This document shows, in pieces, positions 10,220-19,581 of a stretch of DNA of 64,000 bases. Position 1 is the first letter of the stretch, and each line of letters opens with the position of its first letter. The DNA is taken from assembly GCA_023435705.1 (NCBI GenBank), contig JAEYRH010000004.1, positions 1 through 64,000 on the forward strand, in the 5' to 3' direction. The position numbers were made by a program, and so were the translations under genes. The notes under the pieces are model-generated. The model saw only the letters and a list, made by a program, of their open reading frames with translations. It was not told the origin of the DNA and did no database searches. This DNA comes from Bacillota bacterium (GTDB taxonomy: Bacteria; Bacillota; Clostridia; Christensenellales; UMGS416).

Positions 10220-10261
10220 ACCTTCAACCCTCCATATTCTCTTCCGGAGTCTGGTTTTGGT

Positions 10262-10495
10262 TCATCCCCATCCGCTCTTTTTTTCGCACTTTTCCTCCCC
10301 GCAGCGAGCGCAGCGGAAATATGCGATAGTTCCACCGAAGCTGCAGGGGCAATTTGCACCGTAACAGGTCTCCGGGTGGCCACTGCTGCGCGCGTCGTCA
10401 TGGTACACATCGCAAAAGAATTCTTCCCGTTCCAGGCACCATTCGTGACGGGTGCAGCCACACTGCCTGCACCTGCAGTCATCCCAGTTATACAT
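10262..10495 (-). CDS. Cys-rich mini-protein (possible radical SAM substrate or zinc protein)
   Basis: This frame of 77 residues (80 from an alternative TTG at 10504) contains 12 cysteines, including CRCRQCGC near the start and a C-x2-C pair (CARC) near the end. It sits between the lipoprotein stop at 10517 and the HEAT gene in the same orientation. No clear Shine-Dalgarno is visible, so translation may be coupled to the upstream gene. Two readings are possible: a small zinc-ribbon-type protein, or a Cys-rich precursor peptide for the twin radical SAM enzyme. The spacing of Cys pairs at both ends favours metal binding slightly. Confidence 0.55.
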   Translation of the reverse strand: MYNWDDCRCRQCGCTRHEWCLEREEFFCDVYHDDARSSGHPETCYGANCPCSFGGTIAYFRCARCGEEKCEKKSGWG

Positions 10496-10516
10496 CGATT
10501 CCAATCACGATCTACT

Positions 10517-12088
10517 TTAGTTCGGGAATTCATCATCGTCAACAGGTGAAGTGCTCGCATTGCCGCTGTCGGCAAAGATCTTCAGCGTATAGTCCGTCCA
10601 GCGCCTTCTGCTGCCGCTGCAGGGCATGGTCTGGTCAAATACTCTGTTATCAGCGTCCGTAAGGAATTTTCTTGATCCGGCATCATAATCGGTCCCGACA
10701 GAATAATAGATGTTGTAGGTTCCATTCTTTATCTTGATCTTCTTCGTTTTCTCACCGGCGCGCACATAAACCGTCAGCAGCGGTTTGGTGGGGTTGGATG
10801 TGCTGCAAAAGACGAACATTGCGTCTCTGTCCACATTGCCGTTGGATATGGTGACGGAGCAGTATCCGCCATTGGCGGACTTCACCAGCAATGTACCGGT
10901 GGCCGGCCGGGTGATCTGTCGCACGGTGAGCGTGACCGTCTCCTCGCCGCATGTGATCTTGTAGACCCCGCCCTTCTTCTGCGTGACAGGAAACTCCACC
11001 TCCTGTGACCCAGGCGCTACGGTTACCTCTTTGCATGCTGCCGCCTTGCCGTTGACCAGGAGCTGCACTAAGAATTTTCCGGCGACATCCCCGGTATTCT
11101 TCAACCGTACGGTGGCTGTGACTGCCTCGCCGGCCTTGACTTCCTCATCGGAAAGGTCAATATTGGTCACAGCAATGTGGGCCGGGGCCTTCACCTGCAC
11201 CGTTGCCTGCGCCTCACCCAGGGAAACGACATGATCACCGCGGGCGGGGGCCTTCAACTCCGCGTCGAAGGCGGCTTCTCCGCCTGGTTCAATGGCGGCT
11301 TCCAGCATCTTCTGGTCTTTATCGTCAACCCTCAGCCAATCCTGGAAATCGCCCTTTACCTCGCCGGTGTTGCGCACGATGGCATGAACCTTGAAAGTAC
11401 CTCCAACCATGAGAGAAGCAGGTTCGATGGTCAAAACCGTTTCATAAGCGGCCGGGGCGATTGCTTTGATCTTGCAGCTTTGCCCTTCCAGAGAGAGTGT
11501 GTGTTCGCCCTTCGAACCGATCTTAACAAGAAGCTCGAAACCCATTACGCTGCCCGGTTCGATTGTAGCCTTGCATGTGTTGGCGGCGGTTCCATCCAGC
11601 AGGATATCACCGGCATACGCGCCTGCCACCTCACCCGAATTGGCCACAGTGGCATTAACTGTAACGAACTCACCGGCAATCATCTGCTCAGAATCCACCC
11701 AAAATCTGGTGACCTGGAAACTGGCGGGCTTTAAAACGGTGAACTCATGCTCAACGCCGTTGATGGCCAGCTTGTGCAGCCCGGCCTCCGCCAGTGTGGC
11801 GGAAAATGTGGCAGGCTGGGGCGTTTTCGGATTGAGGCTCACCGGCTGGATGCCCGCCTCCTTGCCGTCTATCGTCAGCACAACGTCGGTGTCGCCTTTG
11901 AATAGCCCCATGTTTTCCGCTTGAGCCTCAACTGTGAACGGTTCACCGGCAACAGGCTTTTCCGGTGTGATGGCAATTTCAGAAATCTTTACGCTGGCCT
12001 TGCAGCCGCCCAATGTAATCGCCAGCAGCAACAGCATTGCGATGAGAATGGCCTTGCTCTGCCCCAACCTTAGAACTCTGCCTGCCAT
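10517..12088 (-). CDS. Lipoprotein with four CARDB/Ig-like domains
   Basis: The 523-residue protein begins with a lipoprotein signal (hydrophobic LLLLAITLGGC, lipidated Cys29). Four repeats of about 85 residues follow, each with the pattern AGEPFTV...AENMG...LTIDGK typical of CARDB-like all-beta adhesion domains. A distinct C-terminal domain of about 130 residues comes last. It should be anchored on the outer face of the membrane. RBS AGGAGGAGG lies upstream of ATG. It belongs to the minus-strand operon that includes the kinase and the radical SAM enzyme. Confidence 0.8.
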   Translation of the reverse strand: MAGRVLRLGQSKAILIAMLLLLAITLGGCKASVKISEIAITPEKPVAGEPFTVEAQAENMGLFKGDTDVVLTIDGKEAGIQPVSLNPKTPQPATFSATLAEAGLHKLAINGVEHEFTVLKPASFQVTRFWVDSEQMIAGEFVTVNATVANSGEVAGAYAGDILLDGTAANTCKATIEPGSVMGFELLVKIGSKGEHTLSLEGQSCKIKAIAPAAYETVLTIEPASLMVGGTFKVHAIVRNTGEVKGDFQDWLRVDDKDQKMLEAAIEPGGEAAFDAELKAPARGDHVVSLGEAQATVQVKAPAHIAVTNIDLSDEEVKAGEAVTATVRLKNTGDVAGKFLVQLLVNGKAAACKEVTVAPGSQEVEFPVTQKKGGVYKITCGEETVTLTVRQITRPATGTLLVKSANGGYCSVTISNGNVDRDAMFVFCSTSNPTKPLLTVYVRAGEKTKKIKIKNGTYNIYYSVGTDYDAGSRKFLTDADNRVFDQTMPCSGSRRRWTDYTLKIFADSGNASTSPVDDDEFPN

Positions 12089-12116
12089 ATCAATTCCTCC
12101 TCCTTAATTGCCTGCT

Positions 12117-13364
12117 CTACTTGATCTCAAAGTCCTTGCTTTCAAGGCCAGTGGCAATGTCCTTGAGCGGTGACCAATCGGTGATCGGGTTGTCGCGCAA
12201 GCTCAGTGCTTTCAGGCTCTTCAACCCAGCCAGCGGTGTCACATCCGCAATCTTGTTGTTATTCAGCTGCAGCCGCTCCAGCTGCGTGAGGCCCGCCAGC
12301 GGCGAGAGATCCTTCACCTGATTGAACGACACATTCAACGACTTCAACTTGGTGAGCCCGGCCAACGGAGAAAGATCGGAAATCCGATTGGAGTTGAATT
12401 CAAGAGAGGTGAGATTCACGAAGTATTTGAGTGGCGTAATGTCGGAAAAGATTGTGTCCTCGCTTTTTTCATTGAACAAAGCCAACGACTGTGTCAGATA
12501 GGCATCGCGCATCGTAATCGGCCGGTCGTGGATGTTCATGGCGCTGCGAAGCGCCTTCTCAAACTGCGGTTCGGCAATCTCGATGGGGTCGTTGGGGATG
12601 GTGCTGGCATCCAGGACCTCAAAATCCTTTTCGGTGAGCTTTGGATAAATATCTTTGATGGGGCCGAAATCGGCGATGGGATTGCCGTTGAGCCTGAGGC
12701 GGGTCAGCGGCAGGCCTATCAGGGCAGAAATGTCTGTCACCTGGTTATTGTCCATGGCAAGCAAATCCAGCTTTTTCATGTTGGCGACTACGCTGATGTC
12801 TGTAATCTGATTGCCAAACATGAAAAGCGATGTGAGTTCCGTCATACCAGAAAGCGGGCTTATGTCTGTGATTTGGTTCCCCCAAATGTGCAGATCATAC
12901 AGTGCAGTCATGCCGGAAAGCGGGCCGATGTCTTCAATCCGGTTGCCGGGGAGCTTCAGGCTCTGCATCTTTGTGAGGCCCGCCAGGGGGCTGATGTCGG
13001 TGATGGCGTTGAACGTGAGATCCAGCGCCGTAAGGTTTGTGAAGTATTTTAACGCATCAATATCCTTGATCAACACTTCCTCAGGGAACTGGGGCTGCCA
13101 TTCATTCGAGAGGTTCAGCTCCGTCACCGCCGCCACCTCGTCCACAGTGATCTCACCGTCAGGCCGGTTCATCGCGGCACGCACTTTGGTTTCCAACGCA
13201 GCATCGTGGAAGGTTACCAGTGTAGGCGCTTCTGTTGGAGAAGGTGCAGGCGCTTCCGTTTCCGCAATTGGGGTCGGAGCCGCAGTCTGGGTGGGCGCCG
13301 CACCGCAGGCAGTGAATGCAGACAGGAGTGCCAGGACCAGCAACATGGTCAGTACTTTTTTCAT
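12117..13364 (-). CDS. Leucine-rich-repeat lipoprotein
   Basis: A 415-residue protein with a lipoprotein signal ending LLSAFTAC (Cys20), a Pro/Thr/Ala-rich linker, and two blocks of internalin-like 22-residue LRRs (pattern NQITDISPLSGMTELTSLFM). The blocks are separated by a short alpha/beta insert near residues 245-300. Such proteins usually bind protein ligands at the cell surface. The LRR style matches the extracellular part of the operon's kinase (16061-17842), suggesting shared ancestry. Clear RBS (GGGGAG). Confidence 0.85.
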   Translation of the reverse strand: MKKVLTMLLVLALLSAFTACGAAPTQTAAPTPIAETEAPAPSPTEAPTLVTFHDAALETKVRAAMNRPDGEITVDEVAAVTELNLSNEWQPQFPEEVLIKDIDALKYFTNLTALDLTFNAITDISPLAGLTKMQSLKLPGNRIEDIGPLSGMTALYDLHIWGNQITDISPLSGMTELTSLFMFGNQITDISVVANMKKLDLLAMDNNQVTDISALIGLPLTRLRLNGNPIADFGPIKDIYPKLTEKDFEVLDASTIPNDPIEIAEPQFEKALRSAMNIHDRPITMRDAYLTQSLALFNEKSEDTIFSDITPLKYFVNLTSLEFNSNRISDLSPLAGLTKLKSLNVSFNQVKDLSPLAGLTQLERLQLNNNKIADVTPLAGLKSLKALSLRDNPITDWSPLKDIATGLESKDFEIK

Positions 13365-13416
13365 CCTTGATCTCCCCTTTCAGTTTATGAGAGCCGGATA
13401 CCGGCATGAATCCGTA

Positions 13417-14970
13417 TCAATGAGTAACGGTAGTTGAGTCTGCTCTCTGCAAATGCCGGGCAGTCAAGCGGGTCAGCGCATCCTGGAGGATGGCAGCCAC
13501 CTGCCCCCGGCTGCTCGCCACGTTGTTTTGCCGCGCCCAAAGCCGCTCAAAATGAGCCTGGAATTCGCGCACGAGCCAGGGTTGGTCCGAATGGATCATC
13601 ACAGGCTCCTCACCGTTCCAGGTGTTGATGGCCATACTCCGATGCTGCTTGATGTGCCAGCAACTGTCCGTGTGCAGTGGGGCAACGTCATCCATGATCA
13701 TCATTTGAAATGCCGGCACATTCTCGAGGGAAAGGAGGTATCCCTGAAGGATGTCCGCGCATCCTTGCGCGTCCAGATCCACACATCCTTGCTCCATGAA
13801 ATAGAGCCCCGGCATCCGGCAGCACCCGCACTCCACGATCCGGTTTAGCCTGGACATCGGGAGAATTTCACGAAAGACAGTGCCGCCGGCGAGCACCTGA
13901 TCCATTCCTTGCTTGAACCGGCTGAATTCGGCGCTGCGCCAGGCGAGCTCGTCACCGCCCTGCCCTTGGGCCCGCAGCACCCTCTCATAGGCCGGGCCAG
14001 CCATAAACAGGGGGTTTATGCTATCCTTCACCACATCCAGATGGCCGGGCATGGCAAACTCCTGATACAGCAGCTCCAGGATATTGCGGGAATAATTATC
14101 GTCATACACGTTCAACGCCTTCTGTGCGTAACGAAGGATCCGTTCAAAACTCATCTCCATATCGCGAAGGAACTGCCCATCGCGCACAACCATGCCCACC
14201 GGCGCGGACACGCCTTTCTTGATTTCACTGATGAGCAGGGCAGCCTGGCCGGGCAGGAGGATGTGCGTCTGGCTGACCACCGCCTGGGTCATGCCATGAA
14301 TGGTGAAGATGCGCATCTTTGCCGAAACCAGCAGCGGAAGATAGCAATGAATTAGCCCGGACATGGCCTCGGTGTTCCCCGAGATGCGCACCAGGAGCCG
14401 GATGTTGCATTTGCCGCGATCAGCGGCCCTGACCAGGAGCCGAACAACCTCTCCATCGGTAATGGCCGTTGCCTCGTCGTCAGAAAGAAAAACATCCAAG
14501 GCTGCGCCATCAGGCAGACTCTCCAGCAACCGGTCAAGCTCCATGACAAGGGGGAGCAGGTTTCCGCTTTGGCAGACCCGCTCTTCTTGCGGAGCATCGG
14601 CGGAAACCGCCGAACCGCTTCTGTACTGGAGCCGGGATGGCGTGCCGATGTTTCTGCGAAGGTCATCCCCATCGGAAGCCAGCCAGAGAATCAGGCTGTT
14701 CTGCGCAGACCCCGCCATGCCCATTTCTGTCGGCAGCCCCGAACGCAGGAAGTTTTCCTGCAACCAGCGGAAGTCCTCCATGCGCCGGCACCGCTTCATC
14801 AGAAGTTCTGCCAGTGCTTCCATTGTCACGCTGGAGGCCTTCAGCTTCCGCTCGCCGCTGAGCCACCGGCTCACCAGCGACGGATCAACCCCCAGTGCCC
14901 TGGCCAGCTCGCTATTGCCAATCTGGAAGCGCTTCAACACACTTCTTAGGTTTTCTGTCGGGTTCAGCAT
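13417..14970 (-). CDS. Large XRE-family protein with unknown sensor domain
   Basis: A 517-residue protein. Residues 1-65 form an XRE-type helix-turn-helix (NSELARALGVDPSLVSRWLSG). The remaining ~450 residues contain no domain I recognise; Cys pairs near CGCC could bind a ligand or metal. The architecture (HTH plus a long ligand-type domain) suggests a transcription factor for the operon. It lies between the two surface lipoprotein genes in the same orientation. RBS GGAAGGG. Confidence 0.7.
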   Translation of the reverse strand: MLNPTENLRSVLKRFQIGNSELARALGVDPSLVSRWLSGERKLKASSVTMEALAELLMKRCRRMEDFRWLQENFLRSGLPTEMGMAGSAQNSLILWLASDGDDLRRNIGTPSRLQYRSGSAVSADAPQEERVCQSGNLLPLVMELDRLLESLPDGAALDVFLSDDEATAITDGEVVRLLVRAADRGKCNIRLLVRISGNTEAMSGLIHCYLPLLVSAKMRIFTIHGMTQAVVSQTHILLPGQAALLISEIKKGVSAPVGMVVRDGQFLRDMEMSFERILRYAQKALNVYDDNYSRNILELLYQEFAMPGHLDVVKDSINPLFMAGPAYERVLRAQGQGGDELAWRSAEFSRFKQGMDQVLAGGTVFREILPMSRLNRIVECGCCRMPGLYFMEQGCVDLDAQGCADILQGYLLSLENVPAFQMMIMDDVAPLHTDSCWHIKQHRSMAINTWNGEEPVMIHSDQPWLVREFQAHFERLWARQNNVASSRGQVAAILQDALTRLTARHLQRADSTTVTH

Positions 14971-15034
14971 GAGCCCTTCCTTCCAGCAGTCGTTTAAATG
15001 CTATTACGGCAAATCAACCATGGCCCAATCATAA

Positions 15035-15943
15035 TCAATCCTCACTCAACCCCTTGATGTATTGGAACGCACTCGCCAATACTTTAGCAACCTCTGCATC
15101 ACTGGGATAAGAACCGGACGCCCCCTGGGCGCTGTCCTTGGTTGTTTTGATGCTCTGCGGCGGGTCTCCACCGCTGACAGTGTCACCGGCATACAGCATT
15201 TCCATATCGGGATAGTGTAGGATGCTGACGTCGGCATCCACACGCCGTGCGGCATCGCCGTTGGTGTAACGCCCTACCACACGCGCTGTATACTCCAGCA
15301 TCACAACATATTCCGCTTCCTCAAGTGTTGACGGGATCATGGCTTCCGGCAGGGCTGCCGTCATGCTCAGGGAGATGCTGCAGGCATTGTTGTTGTTGAT
15401 ATAGACCAGCGCCTTTTTCTTGCCCGCCGTGCCGCAGGGCGCCAGCAGCTTGCCATTGGAATCGAAGCAGGCTGCTTTTACGGAGAGGGCATGCTCCAAC
15501 GTGTCGGCCGTGCTTTCAAAATGTTTGTACAGTATGCGGTGGTAGCTGCCCATTAACGCCATCCGGTCTTCAATCGTTTCGGTGGCAGCCCTTTCATAAC
15601 GGTCGCAAGTGTCTGCATATTGCGTGTCCCACACCGGCAATGCAACGGAATCTTCATGCCCTTCAAACATGCGGCAGAGCAGCAGATATTCCATCATCCT
15701 GCCTTCCTTGTGTTCTTCTGCAACTATGTCACCTGCTTTAGTGTATTCACCATTGGCCACCAATGCATTCACCAAGCCTAAGGTAGCGTCGGAATCCCCC
15801 TGCCCAGCCAACCTCTCATATTGCTCCATCGGATCGGCCGTGGCCGTCGGCACAAGGCTTTGAGTCATTGGCCCGGGTGTGTTGCAGCCGTACACTATCC
15901 CAAGAAGAATAAAAACTATGATTGTGACCATTGCCTTTTTCAC
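15035..15943 (-). CDS. Lipoprotein of unknown function
   Basis: About 302 residues. I chose the GTG start at 15943 because a strong GGGAGG lies 8 bases upstream and the reading then opens with a lipoprotein signal (IIVFILLGIVYGC, Cys20). An upstream in-frame ATG at 16033 would add an implausible leader. Much of the mature part is helical and TPR-like (YERLAGQGDSDATLGLVNAL), followed by an alpha/beta domain. It is the operon's second lipoprotein gene, directly after the kinase gene. No function is proposed. Confidence 0.7.
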   Translation of the reverse strand: MKKAMVTIIVFILLGIVYGCNTPGPMTQSLVPTATADPMEQYERLAGQGDSDATLGLVNALVANGEYTKAGDIVAEEHKEGRMMEYLLLCRMFEGHEDSVALPVWDTQYADTCDRYERAATETIEDRMALMGSYHRILYKHFESTADTLEHALSVKAACFDSNGKLLAPCGTAGKKKALVYINNNNACSISLSMTAALPEAMIPSTLEEAEYVVMLEYTARVVGRYTNGDAARRVDADVSILHYPDMEMLYAGDTVSGGDPPQSIKTTKDSAQGASGSYPSDAEVAKVLASAFQYIKGLSED

Positions 15944-15965
15944 AATGAAACCCTCCCGCAGCCGA

Positions 15966-15978
15966 TGACAATTTGTCA
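15966..15978. promoter_or_regulatory. Palindrome upstream of the 15035-15943 lipoprotein gene
   Basis: TGACAATTTGTCA is a palindrome around a single central base, located 23 bases upstream of the GTG start. It is overlapped by a second TTGTCA half-site. It could be an operator for one of the two HTH proteins of this operon, but there is no second occurrence to support that. Confidence 0.25.
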
Positions 15979-16060
15979 TTGACAAAAATAGGATAGCAAA
16001 ATGAAAACCCCAAATGGGATGCAAGCTGCACACATTTGCACATTTTGATCAATCTGGTTG

Positions 16061-17842
16061 CTACTTGAAGATGATATGAATGGGAGTTCCTGCGAGCGCT
16101 TGCGCAGCGTTGCGCATATCCTCGGTTAGGTAAACAGTTTCAAGCTTTGCATGCTCCCTCAAGGGAGTCAAGTCCATCCCCGGCATATTCCAGACACCGA
16201 TGCTTTGAAGGTCGGATAAACTCTCAATTCCAGACAGTGATTTCATCGTCACTTCATCCAGCTCCAAGCTCTCCAAAGCTACAATGCCCTGCAGAGCACG
16301 CAATGAGTCAAGGGAAGAGAATGCGATCTTGAGCTGATGCACCGTTTTGCCGTTGAGGTGGGTCAAATAAGCCTGTGGATCCATGTTGACCATGTGCAGG
16401 TAATCGATCTCCCCCAAATGCGCTAGAGTGGAAAAATCCTTTATCCGGCAATCGACCAGGATCAGCTCCCTGATGCCGGGGCAATCAGCCAGCGGAGATA
16501 AGTCTTTGACTCCGTCGCATTGCGTCAGCGAGAAATGCATAAGCTCGGGAAGCTGGCGGATGGCGCGGATATCTGTGATGGGGCAGTTGTACACTTCCAG
16601 GGAATGAAGGTTGCGGAGCTGCTCAACCGGAGAAAGGTTCGTGAAGCCCAGATGCCCCAGACTCAGGCTTTGAAGGTTTGTGAGCTGGGCAATGTCATTC
16701 AGGTTGGATACTTTGCTATCCGCCGCATCGATCTCGCCGCGGTCGATTTTACCGCGCAGCTCGTTAAACTCCGGTAGTGTCTTGGCTGTATGGCCAGCGT
16801 AGAGATAAAGCTCCCGCACACCTTCCAGTTCCTCGGTGCGGATTCTCTCACCTTCCGCCTTGCCCAACTGCAGTCTCACCGCCCGCTCGATGAGGGAGCT
16901 GGAAAAATGGGTGTAGGCATTGTTGTAAAACAACGGCGGGCGCACATCGGTGAATCTACCCACCACAAACCCCGTGACCAGGCAAATGGCACACGCCACC
17001 GCCACGAAAACCTTTGCCAGAAGCCGTTTTTGCCTGGTGCCATCGGCATTGAGGAGCGCCGCTTTCACCTTTGCTGCAGAAGCAGCCCTTTTTTCCGGTG
17101 CGAATGCCACGCAATGCTCCACGATTTTCCGCAGTCGCTGGTTGCCGATCAAGGGCAATGCCTGCTTCGTATCCATCCGGCCGGTCAGCATCCAGGCCAG
17201 CAGCACACCCAATGAAAAGATATCTGCCTTGCAGTCGGTCTGGGCAAAGCCATATTGCTCCGGTGCAGCGAAATACTTGGTGGCAAAGCACACGGTATCT
17301 TCTGTGGCTTGCCCGTTGAACAGGCGCGAGATGCCAAAGTCGATCAACTTGATGCGCCCTTGTTTGTCAATGATGATGTTCTGCGGTTTGATATCACGGT
17401 GGATCACAGGGGGCGACTGTGTGTGTAGGTAGGTGAGGATGTCACAGAGTTGCATGGCTGCAGAAACAGCGGAAGCCACTGTAAAGCCCGTTTCGGAAGC
17501 GTAGAGATCCAGCGGCTGCCCATGCGCATATTCGCGCACCACGCAAAGCATCTGCTCGCTGCGGTATTCCCCGGTAAGAGCCGGCAGCCCGGGATGGCTA
17601 AATCTTTTCAATAGCTCATTTTCTGTTGCTGAGGACAGAAGGCTGGCATCCAGGTAACATTTTGCCACATGATAAACGCCGGTTAACCGGTTCTTGACCA
17701 GCAGAGTCTCTCCAGTGTCACTGTGGGCAAAGCACTCCAAGATCTCATAATCCGCCAGGAACCCCTCAGGGTAACGGCCACCCTTGAACCCCTTACGAAA
17801 CGCTTCCAAAAGCGATTTATCCCGAAACGGCAGCTCACCCAT
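16061..17842 (-). CDS. Membrane Ser/Thr protein kinase with extracellular LRR domain
   Basis: About 593 residues. The kinase domain is intact, with VAKCYL (ATP-binding Lys), HRDIKPQN (catalytic loop) and DFGIS (metal-binding Asp). One membrane segment follows (about residues 280-300, VFVAVACAICLVTGFVV). An extracellular region of LRRs comes last (LTNLQSLSLGHLGFTNLSPV). The start ATG at 17842 overlaps the stop of the upstream regulator gene (ATGGGTGA). A longer frame exists but begins inside that gene. The layout is a one-protein transmembrane receptor kinase; ligand and targets are unknown. The operon's LRR lipoprotein and XRE proteins are plausible partners. Confidence 0.85.
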   Translation of the reverse strand: MGELPFRDKSLLEAFRKGFKGGRYPEGFLADYEILECFAHSDTGETLLVKNRLTGVYHVAKCYLDASLLSSATENELLKRFSHPGLPALTGEYRSEQMLCVVREYAHGQPLDLYASETGFTVASAVSAAMQLCDILTYLHTQSPPVIHRDIKPQNIIIDKQGRIKLIDFGISRLFNGQATEDTVCFATKYFAAPEQYGFAQTDCKADIFSLGVLLAWMLTGRMDTKQALPLIGNQRLRKIVEHCVAFAPEKRAASAAKVKAALLNADGTRQKRLLAKVFVAVACAICLVTGFVVGRFTDVRPPLFYNNAYTHFSSSLIERAVRLQLGKAEGERIRTEELEGVRELYLYAGHTAKTLPEFNELRGKIDRGEIDAADSKVSNLNDIAQLTNLQSLSLGHLGFTNLSPVEQLRNLHSLEVYNCPITDIRAIRQLPELMHFSLTQCDGVKDLSPLADCPGIRELILVDCRIKDFSTLAHLGEIDYLHMVNMDPQAYLTHLNGKTVHQLKIAFSSLDSLRALQGIVALESLELDEVTMKSLSGIESLSDLQSIGVWNMPGMDLTPLREHAKLETVYLTEDMRNAAQALAGTPIHIIFK

Positions 17843-18287
17843 TGATGTCATCACCGCCCAGCAAGGTGGCATGGATATCTTCCAGCAAGCCCTGTGTTTC
17901 ATCGAGGCTTTTATGGTTCTCAATGCAGAAAAGGATTGCCGCATCCCGTTCGTCTTTCACATACAGAGCACTTTTGCGTGCCACCTGCAGCAGTCGCTGC
18001 GTGCCCCCCTCATCCAAGCCCAGCCCGAACGCAAGTTGGATCACCTTGTCGCGGGAGGGTTTCCGTCTGCTGTTGAAAAGCTGGTGCCCATAGGTCCGGT
18101 CGATGCCTGCCCGCCGGATCACTTCCCCGCGTGTGTGCCCCGATGCCTTGCACAACTCCTCGATATACTCATGGAAATGGGGGACACCCAGCCGGCCCTT
18201 GTTTTCCGCAAGGAAATCCTGAATGCTGGACGCTTTCAATAGTTTGCTCTGCACCAGTGGCGTTGGCAGGTTTTCCGGTTGAGGCAT
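17835..18287 (-). CDS. Small XRE-like DNA-binding regulator
   Basis: 150 residues, with a helix-turn-helix-like core near residues 50-90 (GEVIRRAGIDRTYGHQLFN). It is the first gene of the nine-gene minus-strand operon and its stop overlaps the kinase start by 8 bases, so translation of the two is coupled. A GGAGA site lies 7 bases before the ATG. Pairing of such a small regulator with a receptor kinase suggests that the kinase signals to it; this is inference. Confidence 0.7.
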   Translation of the reverse strand: MPQPENLPTPLVQSKLLKASSIQDFLAENKGRLGVPHFHEYIEELCKASGHTRGEVIRRAGIDRTYGHQLFNSRRKPSRDKVIQLAFGLGLDEGGTQRLLQVARKSALYVKDERDAAILFCIENHKSLDETQGLLEDIHATLLGGDDING

Positions 18288-18338
18288 ATAATCATCTCCA
18301 TGAAGAAAAACACGGATTCTTTTGAGTCTCTTTGAGCA

Positions 18339-18367
18339 GGGGAATCATACTGGCATTATGGGGAATC
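18339..18367. promoter_or_regulatory. Direct repeats, candidate operator of the kinase/radical SAM operon
   Basis: GGGGAATC occurs twice with 21 bp between repeat starts, about two helical turns, 52-80 bases upstream of the first gene of the operon. Such phased direct repeats are typical binding sites for a dimeric regulator; the 150-residue regulator encoded directly downstream is the obvious candidate. The rest of the 18288-18601 intergenic stretch is AT-rich and shows no gene. Confidence 0.35.
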
Positions 18368-18601
18368 GACGAAAAACATAGATTATATCCATTCTCTCCT
18401 ATGATTCCTTTAATCATTATACATGATATAGCAATTTTTGTAATACATACAATCATATCTGACTGGTTCACATGTTACCGCTCATAGTGAACTGCGTATC
18501 ATAAACAATCATTTAGTGAGTGCGAGCATTATAAACACACCCTGTGCCTCGAGTTACTAAGAACAGAGAAGGGGACAATAGCATACATCCCCCATCCATA
18601 C

Positions 18602-19567
18602 TTACCTTTTCAAATAATCAAATTGCCTTATATGCGTTCCGATTCCAAGACGCACCTGCAGCAGCTCGTTGTAGTCTTTCCCACTGTGTGGAGGACAGTT
18701 TTCGACGACATACCTGTCCATCAACTTGGCCATAATTGCACTTGCAGCTAACCTTCCTGGCTCATCATTATCCAGATGCAAAGATATGTTGTTTATCTGA
18801 GGAAAGTCCATCAGATATTGGGCAAGCGCCATAGGCAAGGTGCTTTCCTCGATGTTCCGTCTCGGCCTGTACACTCCTGCCAGCGACAGACAATGCTCCT
18901 GCCTCCAATCCTTTCCATCTAGAAGCATCAACGTGCCGAAAGAGAGCAGGTCGATGACGCTCTCAAACAAGCGAAGCCTCCGACCTTCACCACATGTCGG
19001 TATGGAAAAGGAATACCGCTTGTCGCTCCCAGGAGCATCCCCCATGAACCGGCTGCCGGTTGTACCTCTGAGCATCCCATACCGAGGCGCTCCTTGTGGA
19101 TCGAACCCAACAAAGACAGCATTGTGATGCTCCCGGCTTTCATAAAACCGTCCCGTTTGAAGGCAAAACTCAACGATGGAACGATGGATGCAACGGCCTA
19201 CAAGATAGGAGATGACCTGATCATTGTTTTCATTCTGATCCGGAAGAAGAAGTATCTTGAGCTCATCCTGCACTACCATCCGAGAACAGGCAGGCGGCAT
19301 AGTAACCGCCTGCCCATTGATCCGGATAACCGCCTCGGGGAGCGACATGCCCTGCACCTTGATGAGATAATCCAACGCTGAGCGCCCACCTATATCGTGC
19401 GACCACCAACACCATTTGCCGTTGGAGATTTTAAGACTGTCGTGAGTGCGTGTGGTATAGACATTACCGGATAAACGCACCAGTTCGTCCGGCTCATAAG
19501 TCTGCAGGTAAGTCAACAGATCCATCCGCTTTGCCGCCTCGATCTGCTCCCGGGTCACATAGGGCAT
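18602..19567 (-). CDS. DUF3991/toprim-type ICE protein
   Basis: About 321 residues. The N-terminal half resembles primase zinc-finger-like domains of ICE proteins (KISNGKWCWWSHDIGGRSALDYL). The C-terminal half has toprim features: the acidic LRLFESVIDLLSF and SLHLDNDEPGRLA (D-x-D). In intact ICEs it lies next to the methylase/helicase gene, as here (15 bases from copy 3). I prefer the second ATG (19567) because GAGGTG then has normal spacing; ATG 19573 is possible. It is the only full-length copy in the window; degraded relatives follow helicase copies 4 and 6. Confidence 0.8.
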   Translation of the reverse strand: MPYVTREQIEAAKRMDLLTYLQTYEPDELVRLSGNVYTTRTHDSLKISNGKWCWWSHDIGGRSALDYLIKVQGMSLPEAVIRINGQAVTMPPACSRMVVQDELKILLLPDQNENNDQVISYLVGRCIHRSIVEFCLQTGRFYESREHHNAVFVGFDPQGAPRYGMLRGTTGSRFMGDAPGSDKRYSFSIPTCGEGRRLRLFESVIDLLSFGTLMLLDGKDWRQEHCLSLAGVYRPRRNIEESTLPMALAQYLMDFPQINNISLHLDNDEPGRLAASAIMAKLMDRYVVENCPPHSGKDYNELLQVRLGIGTHIRQFDYLKR

Positions 19568-19581
19568 CTGCATTCACCTCA

